DNA of 64,000 bases from JBBRHQ01 sp963720735. Its GTDB lineage: Bacteria; Actinomycetota; Thermoleophilia; Solirubrobacterales; 70-9. Each line of letters begins with the position of its first letter. Position 1 is the first letter of the stretch. The notes under the pieces were generated by a model, which did not search any database, had not been told where the DNA came from, and saw only the letters and a list, made by a program, of their open reading frames with translations. Below are positions 1-7,724 of this stretch, piece after piece. Both the position numbers and the translations under genes were made by a program. The stretch is taken from the NCBI GenBank assembly GCA_963720735.1, contig CAVRGL010000008.1, positions 1 to 64,000 on the forward strand, given 5' to 3'.

Positions 1-2
1 CC

Positions 3-77
3 GAAGCGCACGAAGCCGCCGGGCTGTCAGGGGTAGCGCCCCTTTGGCAAGGAAGGCTCCCCTCGGGGAAGAGGTAG
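3..77 (+). pseudogene. C-terminal remnant of a SnoaL-like gene at the window edge
   Basis: The first bases read EAHEAAGLSG in frame from base 3. This closely resembles the EALEAAGLSE ending typical of the SnoaL-like (NTF2 fold) proteins that occur further along this window. Here the usual stop after the motif is absent and the frame runs on to a TAG at 75-77, so the tail looks degraded or shifted. Only the 3' end lies in the window, so intactness cannot be judged. The family assignment rests on the tail motif alone. Confidence 0.35.
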
Positions 78-226
78 AGCCTCCCTTTTGGATTTTCCCC
101 CGCCAACGTCCTTCCGCCAGCAAGTGGAAGGGCTTGCGGCGGGGACGCTCCTATGTGGGTCCAACGCGCCGGGCGCCGGCTCGCTTGCGGCGGGACTGGC
201 CGAATGGTCGGGCTGAAGATCGGCCC

Positions 227-499
227 ATGGGCGCTGCTTCCCGAGCCCGGTTCGTGTTCTGCCAGGCAGTGGTCGAGCTGATCGTCGAAGGCAGGGGACT
301 TGAGCCGGTGCTGCGCGAGATGGAGCGCTCGCCGGCGATCAGGGTGATCGGCTCCCATATCTCCAGCCGCGATCCCCGTGCCGAGGGGATGCGTGTCACC
401 GTCAGGGTCGCCGTGGCCACCGCGGCCGAGGCCCGGGAGCTTCTCGGCAGCTACCTGCCCGCGGATGGCAACTACACCGTTAGAGCCTCGTTGGGCTAG
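227..499 (+). CDS. hypothetical protein, about 90 residues
   Basis: I do not recognise this protein. The frame is open from base 44, but the first 61 residues are Arg/Pro-rich and look non-coding, so the ATG at 227 (MGAASRARFVF) is the more plausible start. From there the sequence alternates strands and helices: FCQAVVELIVEGRG, then MRVTVRVAVATAAEARELLGSYL. This could be a small alpha/beta domain of the ACT-like or ferredoxin-like kind, but no diagnostic motif is present. It is isolated, with no obvious operon partner. It may also be a remnant, given the broken genes nearby. Confidence 0.4.
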   Translation: MGAASRARFVFCQAVVELIVEGRGLEPVLREMERSPAIRVIGSHISSRDPRAEGMRVTVRVAVATAAEARELLGSYLPADGNYTVRASLG

Positions 500-686
500 A
501 CCTCCAACTCGGCCGCGGCAGCTGGCCGAAGATTGACTTATCGCTCAGGGAGGTACCGGACCCCCGGCGCGGGCAAGGCCGAGACGCGGGATCGACACGA
601 CGCCCGCAACCGAACGAGTCTTCGCGGCCCATCGGAAGCCCTGGCAGAAATCATTTGATCCGAAGCCCTTGAGTAGGCTTGCGGCC

Positions 687-1088
687 GTGCCCTTCACGCT
701 CAGGAACCTTAAGGAGGACCTGGAGGACCTCGGGTCCAGATTCGACGGCGCGCCGGACCTGGAGTTCCGCTTGGCGACCGATGCGCTCGAGCTCGAACAG
801 TCCGGCCTGAGCTTGCAGCGCGTCCCGCCCGGTTATCGCTTTCCCTACGGCCACACGCACGAGAAGCAGGAGGAGGTGTACGTGGCCGTGCGCGGGAGCG
901 GACGGATGAAGCTCGACGACGAGATCGTCGAGCTCAAGGAGTGGGATGCCGTGCGCGTCCCCCCCGGTACGTGGCGAGGCTACGAGGCCGGGCCGGAAGG
1001 CCTTGAGATCATCGTTATCGGCGCGCCCAGTCTCGGGGAGGGCCGGCGCGACGACGTCGAGGGCCAGCGCGACTGGTGGGCTGACTAG
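687..1088 (+). CDS. cupin domain protein
   Basis: A small single-domain beta-barrel protein. Cupin motif 1 is clear (HTHEKQEEVYVAVRGSG), with two histidines and a glutamate suited to metal binding. Motif 2 (VPPGTWRGYEAG) has an Arg where the usual metal-binding His would sit, so metal binding may be incomplete or the function non-catalytic. The frame opens at a TTG at 669, but the GTG at 687 (VPFTLRNLKEDLEDLG) better fits this family's usual start. The substrate is unknown. It stands alone, with no operon context that predicts a pathway. Confidence 0.8.
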   Translation: MPFTLRNLKEDLEDLGSRFDGAPDLEFRLATDALELEQSGLSLQRVPPGYRFPYGHTHEKQEEVYVAVRGSGRMKLDDEIVELKEWDAVRVPPGTWRGYEAGPEGLEIIVIGAPSLGEGRRDDVEGQRDWWAD

Positions 1089-1463
1089 CGCCCAGGCTGG
1101 CCGCCGGATGTACGGTCAGAACGTCTTCCATTACCGCGGACCCCGACGAACCGCTCTCTCACTTACATCAAGGGTTCAAGCGCATGGTGGCCGCCATTAA
1201 CCTAGAGCGGATGCGCTGCGATTTTGGCGACGCGTTGCCTCGCTGGGGAGTGGCGCGCCCGGTCTTCAGGGGCAGCATGATCCTTCAGGGCGAGCGCCAC
1301 CAGCGCCCTTTCTCGGACCTGGGCGGTACTGCGCAGGCGGTGTCGCAGGAGACGGAGGCGGCTCTTGACTCGGCCCGCTCACGGTGGGAGGCTGGGTCTT
1401 CCGGCGGTTGCCGGACTCGTCCCATCCGGCCTTCGCCCTCAACTGCCTGACTAGGAGGTCGAA
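1089..1463. other. intergenic stretch without a recognisable gene
   Basis: I see no convincing coding region here. Short open frames exist on both strands, but their translations are compositionally biased and show no domain. The last bases carry the ribosome binding site of the next gene (AGGAGG at 1453-1458). No tRNA, clear terminator hairpin or repeat was identified. Confidence 0.5.
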
Positions 1464-2039
1464 ATGCGGCACTTGCTTCGTGGCCATCTGGTGGCGCTGG
1501 TCGCCCTAGTTTCGCTGCTGGCAGCCTTGCTGATTGCAGCACCCGCCGGGGCCCGTGTCTTCACCCTTGAAGGCGGCTCTATCGCCACCCGAGGTTGCAA
1601 CGCTGACGCTCAGGTGAAGTTCGACGTGGTGGTTCTCTCAGGCAACTTCAGGAAGGCAAAGGACTTCCAGATCAAGGATTTCGGTTACCCGAACCTGACC
1701 CCGCCCATTCCTTATGGCCACTCACGTGGGAAATGTATTCCTGGCGAGGAGGGCTGGCGCCAAATATGCCCTCAAACGGCTATGGGGGCCTGCGCCGTTC
1801 CCTTCGGGTCCGGGAAAAGGGACGACGAGTTTCTCGGCGTCAACCGGTACCCGACCACTGGTACCCCTTACATTTACGAGGGTTATTTTGGCAACGTGAG
1901 CGCGACGAAGGTTGGCCGCCCCCACCACCGCCACTTCAGGCTCACCGCGCATGGCTTCTTCGTCCAAGCCTTAAGCGAAGGCGGCCTGCAATACGGAGGC
2001 TCCAGCACCGGCGCCGTCAGGTGGAAGGCGCATAGCTAG
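1464..2039 (+). CDS. secreted protein of unknown function
   Basis: The 191-residue product has a classic Sec signal peptide: basic MRHLLRGH, a hydrophobic core LVALVALVSLLAALLIA, and an AGA-type cleavage region near residue 30. The mature part contains at least four cysteines (in RGCNAD, GKCIPG, QICPQ and GACAVP), suggesting disulfides in the extracellular space, and a His-rich HHRHFRLTAHGFF segment. I do not recognise the family. The start is well supported by AGGAGG six bases upstream of the ATG. The fold appears beta-rich and could be a small binding or structural protein, but nothing shows an enzymatic role. Confidence 0.65.
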   Translation: MRHLLRGHLVALVALVSLLAALLIAAPAGARVFTLEGGSIATRGCNADAQVKFDVVVLSGNFRKAKDFQIKDFGYPNLTPPIPYGHSRGKCIPGEEGWRQICPQTAMGACAVPFGSGKRDDEFLGVNRYPTTGTPYIYEGYFGNVSATKVGRPHHRHFRLTAHGFFVQALSEGGLQYGGSSTGAVRWKAHS

Positions 2040-2054
2040 CTGCTGCCGAATGGA

Positions 2055-2078
2055 CAAGCCGCCGGGCTGTCGGAGTAG
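2055..2078 (+). pseudogene. SnoaL-like C-terminal scar (QAAGLSE stop)
   Basis: Codons reading QAAGLSE followed by TAG match the canonical end of the SnoaL-like family in this window. They sit directly before the MSQENVE start of the next SnoaL gene. No body of the gene precedes it, since the secreted-protein gene ends at 2039. This looks like the leftover 3' tip of a deleted tandem copy. Confidence 0.45.
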
Positions 2079-2081
2079 GCG

Positions 2082-2475
2082 ATGTCGCAGGAGAACGTGG
2101 AGATCATTCGGCGGGTCTACCGGGGTGTTACCGCTCGCCGGGAGCCGCCCCAGGAACTGTTCGGTTCGGGCATTTGAGTGCGACGCGACGGACGTCCAAG
2201 TCGGGGTCCTATATGGCTTTGACGGCCTGCAAAAGGGGCTTGGCCCGTACTGGGAGACCTTCGAGGGCTTCCACATCGAGGTTGAAGAGGTGATCCACGC
2301 CAACCAGGAGCAGGTGCTCACCGCCGTCCGTGACGGCGGGCGGATGAAAGGGAGCGACGCCGAGGTTTGGAACCGCTTCTTCCACGTCTGGACCTTCAGC
2401 AATGGCAGGATCGTTCGCCTCTCGATCCACATCGACCGCGACCAGGCTCTCGCAGCCGCCGGGCTGTCGGAGTAA
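2082..2475 (+). pseudogene. SnoaL-like (NTF2 fold) protein, frameshifted
   Basis: The gene opens with ATG and MSQENVEIIRRVYRG, the standard N-terminus of this family, but that frame stops after GSGI. The rest continues in the next frame from about 2165, giving WETFEGFHIEVEEVIHAN, a long FFHVWTFSNGRIVRLSIHID strand pair, and the terminal QALAAAGLSE. Joining the two frames gives one normal-length (about 130 residue) single-domain protein. A single indel near 2160-2180 therefore separates the parts. SnoaL-like proteins are small cone-shaped alpha+beta barrels that bind hydrophobic ligands; the ligand here is unknown. Disruption could be biological or a sequence error. Confidence 0.7.
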
Positions 2476-2478
2476 GCA

Positions 2479-2541
2479 ATGTCGCAGGAGAACGTTGGGA
2501 TCTGCACCCGGTCTGTCACTTCCGCCCAGCACTATCGTCCC
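2479..2541 (+). pseudogene. SnoaL-like N-terminal scar (MSQENVG)
   Basis: Directly after the preceding SnoaL gene, an ATG starts MSQENVGICTRS and stops at TGA after 20 codons. Only the first six residues match the family N-terminus. It appears to be the 5' tip of another tandem copy, truncated and now joined to unrelated sequence. Confidence 0.45.
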
Positions 2542-2547
2542 TGAGCG

Positions 2548-2913
2548 ATGAGCCCGGAGGAGATGCAGCGCCTCTTCGAGAGGCATCGCGACGCAGAAGC
2601 TGCGCGTGACTATGACGCGATACTCGCCACCTTCGTCGAGGACTGCTTTCTCGACACCCATCCTCTCGGCCTGCGCAGCGAGGGAAGGGTCGCGGTGAGG
2701 AAGGCCTATGAGGGGTACTTCACTGCCTTTCCGTCGGGCCGACCCTTCGCTGTCCCATTCGCCAATGTCACCCCGTTCCGCGACGGGCAGATGGCGGGCG
2801 AGAGCATCTATTTCGACCTCGCCACCCTTTGCGAGCAGGCGGCGCTGCCGCTCGACAAGGTGCGAGCCGGCGGAAAGAAACGGGCAGAGGCGTTGCGCTC
2901 GACGGGCGCGTAA
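2548..2913 (+). CDS. SnoaL-like / ester cyclase-type NTF2 fold protein
   Basis: This is a 121-residue single-domain protein. Helix 1 (MQRLFERHRDAEAARDYDAI) followed by LATFVEDCFLDTHPLG, and a later AYEGYFTAFPS segment, are typical of polyketide-cyclase-like NTF2 folds. The C-terminus (ATLCEQAALPLDKVRAG) differs from the other SnoaL proteins here, so it is a distinct subfamily. Just downstream, codons at 2917-2946 read EALEAAGLSD without a gene body, another scar of the MSQENVE subfamily. The reaction, if any, is unknown, and nothing nearby defines a pathway. Confidence 0.6.
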   Translation: MSPEEMQRLFERHRDAEAARDYDAILATFVEDCFLDTHPLGLRSEGRVAVRKAYEGYFTAFPSGRPFAVPFANVTPFRDGQMAGESIYFDLATLCEQAALPLDKVRAGGKKRAEALRSTGA

Positions 2914-3076
2914 GCCGAAGCCCTCGAAGCCGCCGGACTCTCGGACCAGCGCAGAGAGCGTCGGCACTCGTCGAGTGCAGTCGGTCCCCGACGAACGCCC
3001 GAAGTCTGCAACCGCCGCATTCCGCGCTCCAGAGCTATAAGCGGACAGTCGAGGACACCGACGGATATGGTGCAGC

Positions 3077-3123
3077 ACGGACTCCTAATCCGTCGGCCGC
3101 AGGTTCGAGTCTTGCCCGGCCCA
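3077..3123 (+). tRNA. orphan 3' half of a tRNA-Arg(CCU)-like gene
   Basis: Bases 3077-3093 form an anticodon arm: stem ACGGA/TCCGT with the seven-base loop CTCCTAA, giving anticodon CCU at 3084-3086. Bases 3099-3115 form a T arm (GCAGG, loop TTCGAGT, CTTGC). Bases 3116-3122 (CCGGCCC) would be the 3' acceptor strand, with A at 3123 as discriminator. No matching GGGCCGG 5' acceptor strand and no D arm can be found upstream, so the 5' half is missing. This is either a tRNA relic or the end of an integrated element that carried the 3' part of a tRNA as its attachment site. Confidence 0.55.
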
Positions 3124-3182
3124 TTCGAATCCCGCCAGAGGGGGTTTCGTTTGAGCGACCGAAAGCGTGGAAATAGGACAAC

Positions 3183-3575
3183 ATGAAGAAGTCGAGTTCG
3201 ACCGAGGGCCAGCCGGCATCCGAGCTGATTGACGAGAGGATCACGGAGCTCGGGGACTGGCGCGGAGAGACCTTGAGCAGAATGCGCAAGCTCGTCAAAG
3301 AGGCAGACCCGGACGTCGTGGAGGAGTGGAAGTGGAAGGGCACTCCCACCTGGTCGCACGAGGGGATCATCTGCACCGGCGAGTCCTACAAGGCGAAAGT
3401 CAAGTTGACCTTCGCAAAGGGGGCCTCGTTGGAGGACCCGGCCAAGCTGTTCAACTCGAGCCTCGACGGAAACGTAAGGCGCGCGATTGACATCAATGAG
3501 GGCGAGGAGGTCGACGCGGGCGCGTTCAAGGCGCTCGTCCGTGAAGCCGTCGCCCTCAATGAATCCGGCGGATAG
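3183..3575 (+). CDS. DUF1801 domain protein
   Basis: This is a 130-residue protein of the DUF1801 (YdhG-like) family. The family features are visible: an N-terminal helix pair (ELIDERITELGDWRGETLSR), the central EEWKWKGTPTWSHEGIICTG strand segment, then KAKVKLTFAKGASLEDP and a C-terminal FKALVREAVAL helix. Members are small soluble proteins of unsettled biochemical role. The gene starts at an ATG about 60 bases after the tRNA relic and is monocistronic. The following genes are on the other strand and converge on it. Confidence 0.75.
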   Translation: MKKSSSTEGQPASELIDERITELGDWRGETLSRMRKLVKEADPDVVEEWKWKGTPTWSHEGIICTGESYKAKVKLTFAKGASLEDPAKLFNSSLDGNVRRAIDINEGEEVDAGAFKALVREAVALNESGG

Positions 3576-3617
3576 GCAGGGCCCGGGCGAGCGAAGCAGA
3601 CCGAAATCAGCCTCCCG

Positions 3618-3962
3618 CTAAGGGAGCTGCACGAGCGCGGCGAGAAACAGCCCGAAGGCCGTCCAGGTGGCCACCGCGCGAATCCAGTTGAGCGCGAAAT
3701 AGCGCCAGCGGGTCGCCTGCCAGCCCGTCGGCATCGCGTCGGGGTCCCAGCTCAGCATGACGTCATAGTTGGGCTCGGAGAGGCGGTTTGAGACGAGCAG
3801 CGGCCCCGCGATCGTGAGCGCAAGGCCGATCGCGGTCAGGACGAACGGTGCATTCGCGGAGTCGTCGATGGCAATCAGCGCCAAGACTGGCGCCACCACC
3901 ATGCCGGACCAGAGGCCCGAGAAGACGACGCTGGCAACCAGTGCCCACTCCTCGGCGGTCAA
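3618..3962 (-). CDS. DUF1772 / anthrone oxygenase-like small membrane protein
   Basis: The 114-residue protein has three hydrophobic segments: about 8-32 (VASVVFSGLWSGMVVAPVLA), 38-58, and 88-113. Before the last helix it carries a WRYFALNWIRAVATW segment, which resembles the W...NWxR signature of DUF1772 membrane proteins. It is the third gene of a minus-strand operon, starting 12 bases after the stop of the R2-like oxidase. DUF1772 includes proteins annotated as anthrone oxygenase-like, so pairing with a di-metal oxidase is suggestive but unproven. Family assignment is from pattern similarity, and a generic membrane protein remains possible. Confidence 0.6.
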   Translation of the reverse strand: MTAEEWALVASVVFSGLWSGMVVAPVLALIAIDDSANAPFVLTAIGLALTIAGPLLVSNRLSEPNYDVMLSWDPDAMPTGWQATRWRYFALNWIRAVATWTAFGLFLAALVQLP

Positions 3963-3974
3963 GGCCGCTCCCGG

Positions 3975-4955
3975 CTAGCCCGCCTCGACCCCGACCACGA
4001 AGTCGATCTCGGGGTCGAGGATCTGCTCGATCAGCTCCTGATCGGGCGTCACGCCCATCTCGCGGCAGCGGTTGCGGTAGTGGCGGACCTTCTGGTCCTG
4101 GTACTTCTGGACCTCGAGGCCCGGAACGGCCTTCTGGTACTCGACCAGGCCGACGAGATTGCCGCGGTAGGCGTCGAATACCTCGTGGACGATCGCCTCG
4201 TAGTCGGGGTTCTTCTCGATCAAGGTGCGGCAGGCGCCGGTGCCGAAGGTGATGTGGCGGCCCTCGTCGAGGAGGATCAGGCGGAAGCCCTCGCGCAGTG
4301 TCGGAAAGGCGTCCCAGAGGATTGTGGTGTCGATGACGATCTCGTAGGAGGGCATCGTCAGCACCCCCTCCACGAAGGCGTTGTAGGCGGCGGAGAAGCG
4401 AACGAAGGCGCGCTCGATCTCTTTCTCGCCACCGTCCATCGCAGCCTCCAGCAGCGCCCGGCCGTACTTCGGCAGCGCCTCGTGGAGGACGTCTCGCACC
4501 TCGAAGCGGCCGCTCGGGTCCACGGTCGTTCCGCGGGCGAGGAAGTGGGCGGCGACCTCCTCGGGCTCGAGGATGCCGGCCACCTCGCTGTGCCAGCGCA
4601 TGAAGAACTCGGCGTGCTTGGCCTCCTCCATCAGGAAGGTCGACAGGTAGGTGACCCAGTCGAACCGCCCGAGCGCGTGGGAGGCGGCGATCATCGGCAC
4701 CAGCTCGTCGGTCACCGCCTGCTCGCCGGCGAGGAAGCGGATCGTCACACCGAGAAGCCCTCTCTGCTGCTCGGGCGTGATCCGGCGCCAGTCCTCGGCG
4801 TCGGGGCTGAATTCGAGGTCGTCGACGTTCCAGACCCGGTTGATCGCGAACTGGTACTTGCGGTAGACCGGACCGCTCACCATCTCCCGGGTGAAGTGGA
4901 AGCGGCGGACCACGTCGGGGTCCGGGGTCCCGTTCTCCGTCGAGACACTGCTCAT
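3975..4955 (-). CDS. R2-like ligand-binding oxidase (R2lox)
   Basis: This is a 326-residue ferritin-fold, ribonucleotide-reductase-R2-like oxidase. Candidate metal ligands are in the right order and spacing: Glu78 (GEQAV), Glu111 and His114 (EEAKH), Glu196 (YNAFVEG), Glu231 and His234 (DEGRH). In characterised R2lox proteins a Mn/Fe centre is assembled and a Val-Tyr ether cross-link forms. The equivalent residues here are Val81 (three after the first Glu) and Tyr191 (five before the fourth ligand), so this is R2lox rather than a true R2 subunit. R2lox binds a long-chain fatty-acid-like ligand, and its physiological substrate is not established. It is the middle gene of a three-gene operon and overlaps the stop codon of the preceding gene by one base. 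Confidence 0.9.
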   Translation of the reverse strand: MSSVSTENGTPDPDVVRRFHFTREMVSGPVYRKYQFAINRVWNVDDLEFSPDAEDWRRITPEQQRGLLGVTIRFLAGEQAVTDELVPMIAASHALGRFDWVTYLSTFLMEEAKHAEFFMRWHSEVAGILEPEEVAAHFLARGTTVDPSGRFEVRDVLHEALPKYGRALLEAAMDGGEKEIERAFVRFSAAYNAFVEGVLTMPSYEIVIDTTILWDAFPTLREGFRLILLDEGRHITFGTGACRTLIEKNPDYEAIVHEVFDAYRGNLVGLVEYQKAVPGLEVQKYQDQKVRHYRNRCREMGVTPDQELIEQILDPEIDFVVGVEAG

Positions 4956-5134
4956 CAGCCTGGTTCCTCCTCGTCTTCCGCATCGACCGACATGTCGATG
5001 ATCACATCCTCCAGCTCGAAGGAGTCGTGCCTCTCGGACATGTGGCGCTGCACGGCCTCGACAAGCGACTGCTCGTCGCTAGCCACGATCACCTCACCGC
5101 AACCCTCGTCGAGGCACTCGTACTGGCGCGCCAT
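4955..5134 (-). CDS. DUF1059-like small protein
   Basis: A 59-residue protein. The N-terminus MARQYECLDEGCGEVI has the paired-cysteine YEC...GC pattern of DUF1059, followed by SDEQSLVEAVQRHMSERH, the family's helix ending in His-x3-His. The tail is acidic (DAEDEEEPG). The TGA stop overlaps the R2lox ATG by one base, so translation is probably coupled and the protein is likely a partner of the oxidase. Two cysteines and two histidines could bind a metal such as zinc; that is inference. It starts the operon and is divergent from a broken SnoaL gene 43 bases away. Confidence 0.75.
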   Translation of the reverse strand: MARQYECLDEGCGEVIVASDEQSLVEAVQRHMSERHDSFELEDVIIDMSVDAEDEEEPG

Positions 5135-5177
5135 GGCTTCTGAAGCCTAAGGCCAATCCCGCGATACTTCGCGGGCG

Positions 5178-5602
5178 GTGGCGCAGGAAAACGTCCAGCT
5201 TGTTCGGCGTCTGTTCGAGGGCCTTGGATCCAGGCGCTCTGTCGGCAGCGCTCTCTCCACGCTCACCGAAGAAGCGCTCGGCGAATTCTATGACCCGGAG
5301 GTCAGGTGGAGTCCCGTGTCCCGGTCTCCGCTTTGCATTGGAGGTCTACCGTGGCTATGACGGGGTGCGTCAGTTCTGGCCGGTGTTTCTGTTGCCGTGG
5401 GAGGAGTTCTCGATAGAGGCGAAGGAGTTGATCGACCTGGGTGATCAGGTGGCGGTGACCAGCCGTCTGAGCGGTCGTCTGCAGGGGGTCGAGGTCGACG
5501 AGACCTGGTCTTCGCTCTTCACCCTTCGCGACGGGAGGGTGGTGCGCTACCAGGGGTTCAAGAGTCGCCGAGGAAGCCCTGAGAGCCGCCGGCCCGGCGT
5601 AG
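5178..5602 (+). pseudogene. SnoaL-like protein with two frameshifts
   Basis: The gene starts at GTG with VAQENVQLVRRLFEGLGS and reads to EFYDPEVRWSPV in the first frame. It continues in a second frame from about 5320 with FALEVYRGYDGVRQF, EEFSIEAKELIDLGDQV and ETWSSLFTLRDGRVVRYQG. The family tail EEALRAAGPA and TAG appear in the third frame from about 5566. All the pieces of one roughly 140-residue NTF2-fold protein are present, so the gene is recent or misread rather than ancient. The ligand and function are unknown. Confidence 0.7.
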
Positions 5603-5703
5603 TACTCGCATGACGACCTCTGCCGGCGCGCCGCGATGGCCGAAATTCCGCCGGTCGCAGGTTTGTTACCCGGCCTTCGCGTGGCAGGCTTCAACTGGAT
5701 CCG

Positions 5704-7399
5704 ATGCGAGACCTACGCCAACCCGCCGCCCCGCGGCTGCTGTTCGCTGCCGCGCTGGCCGCCTCCTGGGCGCTGATCCTCGCGCTCGGCTCCCAGCTCA
5801 GCTACCTCAACGACGACTGGGACTTCCTGCTGCTGCGGCCGGGTTTCGGAGCGCACCAGATCCTCGACCCTCACAACCCGCACATCGTCGTCATTCCGAT
5901 ACTGATCTACAAGGCGGTGCTGGCGATCTTCGGGATGGGTTCCCAGCAGCCGTTCCGGGTCGCCTCGACGCCACTCTTTTTGATCAGCGTGATCCTGCTG
6001 TTCGCCTGGCTGCGCCGCAGGGTCGGCGACTGGCTGGCGCTGGCCGGCGTGCTGCCGATCCTCTTCCTCGGGATGGCGGGGGAGATCCTCCTGTGGCCGT
6101 TCCCGCAGATCGGCTTCTGCGGGCCGATGGCCGCAGGACTCGGCGCCTTCCTGGCGCTCGAGCGGGGGGACCGCCGAGGTGACGTCCTGGCATGCGCTCT
6201 GCTCACTATCTCGGTGCTCTTCGGCAGCCTCGGTACGGCGTTCGTAGCGGGGGCCGCGGTACACGTCGCCTGGGATCGCGATCGGTGGCGGCGTGCCTAC
6301 GTCGCGGCGATACCCGCCGCGGTCTACGTCGCCTGGTGGCTGGGCTGGGGCCACACCGCCAAATCGGGCACATCGCTGCACAACCTGCTGAAGAGCCCGA
6401 TCTACGTGGTCGAGGGGTTCGCTTCAGGTGTCTCTTCGCTGCTCGGCCTTCCGGAGGTCGGCCTCGGGGGGGTCTCGGTCGATCCGGGCCTGCCGCTGCT
6501 CGCCGGGCTGATCGCCCTGGCCGTCATCGAGCGCCGGCGGCTCAGCGGCATCTCGCGTTGGCTCGCCGTGGTCACCGTGACGGCACTGGGGTTCTGGTTC
6601 CCTGCGGCCCTCAACGCCAGCGAGCAGCGTGCCCCCACCGAGCCCCGCTACCAGTACATGGCGGCGATCTTCTTCGTGATGATCGCCGCGGAGCTGCTGC
6701 GCGGCGTCCGGGTCGGCCGCCGGGCCCTGGTGGTGGTGCTCGCCATCGCCGGGTTGGCGACGATCAGCAACCTCGTCTTCTTGCGCCAGGCCTTCGACGA
6801 TGAGCGCCTGCTCGGGGAGCAGTCCCGGGGGGCGCTTGCAGGGTTGGAGATCTCACGCGGCGTTGGTAGATCCCAAGTTCGCGCTCAGCCCAGGCAACAC
6901 GGGCGCTCAGGGTCTCCGCCTGATCTCGGCCGGTCCGTACTTTTCCGCGATCGACGCCTACGGCTCCCCGGCATATTCCCGCTCCGAGCTGGGGGGAGCG
7001 CCGGAGCCGGCGCGCGCGGTGGCGGATCGGGTGATCTGGAATGCCCTGGCGGGTGGCACCGACCCAGGGCCGGCGCGACCCGACGGTCCTGCGCCGCGGG
7101 TGATCCGCGCCCGGGACAGCGCCACCAGCCCCCGCGGAAGCTGCGTTTCGATCGCGCCAGTCGGAGTTGGTACCTCCGTGCTGGCGCTCCCCCCAGGCGG
7201 CGCGATGCTGCAGCTCAGCCAGGTCGGAGTCACGAGCATGCGGATCCGCCGCTTCGCGTCCCAGTGGCTGCCGCTCGGGACTCCTTCGGGTGGGTCGCCG
7301 TTCGAACTGAGGATCCCTCCCGACCGCTCGAGCGTGCCCTGGCGCCTGCAGCTGAGCGGGTCGGCCCCCGTCCGCGTCTGCGGCATCGGCTCCGGGTAG
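5704..7399 (+). pseudogene. GT-C-like polytopic membrane protein, frameshifted near 6860
   Basis: Residues 1-390 in the first frame form about eight to ten membrane helices. After the first helix comes an acidic loop, SYLNDDWDFLLLRPG (DDWD at 37-40), of the kind found at the active site of GT-C glycosyltransferases that use lipid-linked sugars. The membrane part ends with VVVLAIAGLATISNLVF. The reading then shifts by one base around 6850-6880, and the soluble C-terminal domain continues in the next frame (VDPKFALSPGNTG to VRVCGIGSG, stop at 7399). The two parts together make a coherent protein of about 565 residues. The sugar donor is unknown, and the GT-C call is from topology plus the acidic loop only. 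Confidence 0.6.
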
Positions 7400-7418
7400 G
7401 CGACCCCCGGAACGCTCG

Positions 7419-7724
7419 CTACGGCGAGCCCAGCAGCTTCCAGTCCGGATAGCTGTCGGCCCCCGCAACGTTGGTCAGCCGCGTCTGTCCCGTGCCGTCG
7501 GCCTTCATCACGTAGATCTCGTCGTTGCCGTCGCGGTTCGAGTCGAAGGCGATCTGGCCCGAGTCCGGCGAGAAGGCGGGATAGGTGTCGGAGGCCGAAT
7601 TGTTGGTCAGCCGCGTCGGGTTGGTCCCGTCGGGGTTCATCGAGTAGACCTCGAGGTTGCCGTCGCGGGTCGAGGAGAAGGCGATCTTCTGCCCGTCGGG
7701 GGAGTAGGCTGCCGAACAGGTCAT
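7419..7724 (-). CDS. C-terminal PD40 blades of the large secreted protein
   Basis: These are the last two to three blades: AYSPDGQKIAFSSTRDGNLE, then SASDTYPAFSPDSGQIAFDS, then VMKADGTGQTRLTNVAGADS. They end in YPDWKLLGSP and the gene's stop. The final sequence differs from block 1, where DWH runs on into the Ig modules, so this is the true C-terminus. The PD40 pattern is that of TolB-type propellers, which usually mediate protein binding. The segment has no start of its own. Confidence 0.5.
   Translation of the reverse strand: MTCSAAYSPDGQKIAFSSTRDGNLEVYSMNPDGTNPTRLTNNSASDTYPAFSPDSGQIAFDSNRDGNDEIYVMKADGTGQTRLTNVAGADSYPDWKLLGSP

Noticed and set aside
1184..1450. 88-codon frame between the cupin and the secreted protein
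   Set aside because: No domain, no good ribosome binding site, biased composition; competing frames exist on the other strand.
3040..3125. Complete functional tRNA-Arg
   Set aside because: No 5' acceptor strand or D arm can be paired with the 3' half.
3975..4955. Class I ribonucleotide reductase beta subunit
   Set aside because: Spacing of the ligands and the Val/Tyr cross-link residues fit R2lox, and no large reductase subunit is nearby.
4080..5150. 356-codon frame opposite the R2lox operon
   Set aside because: Shadow of R2lox, whose metal ligands are all present on the minus strand.
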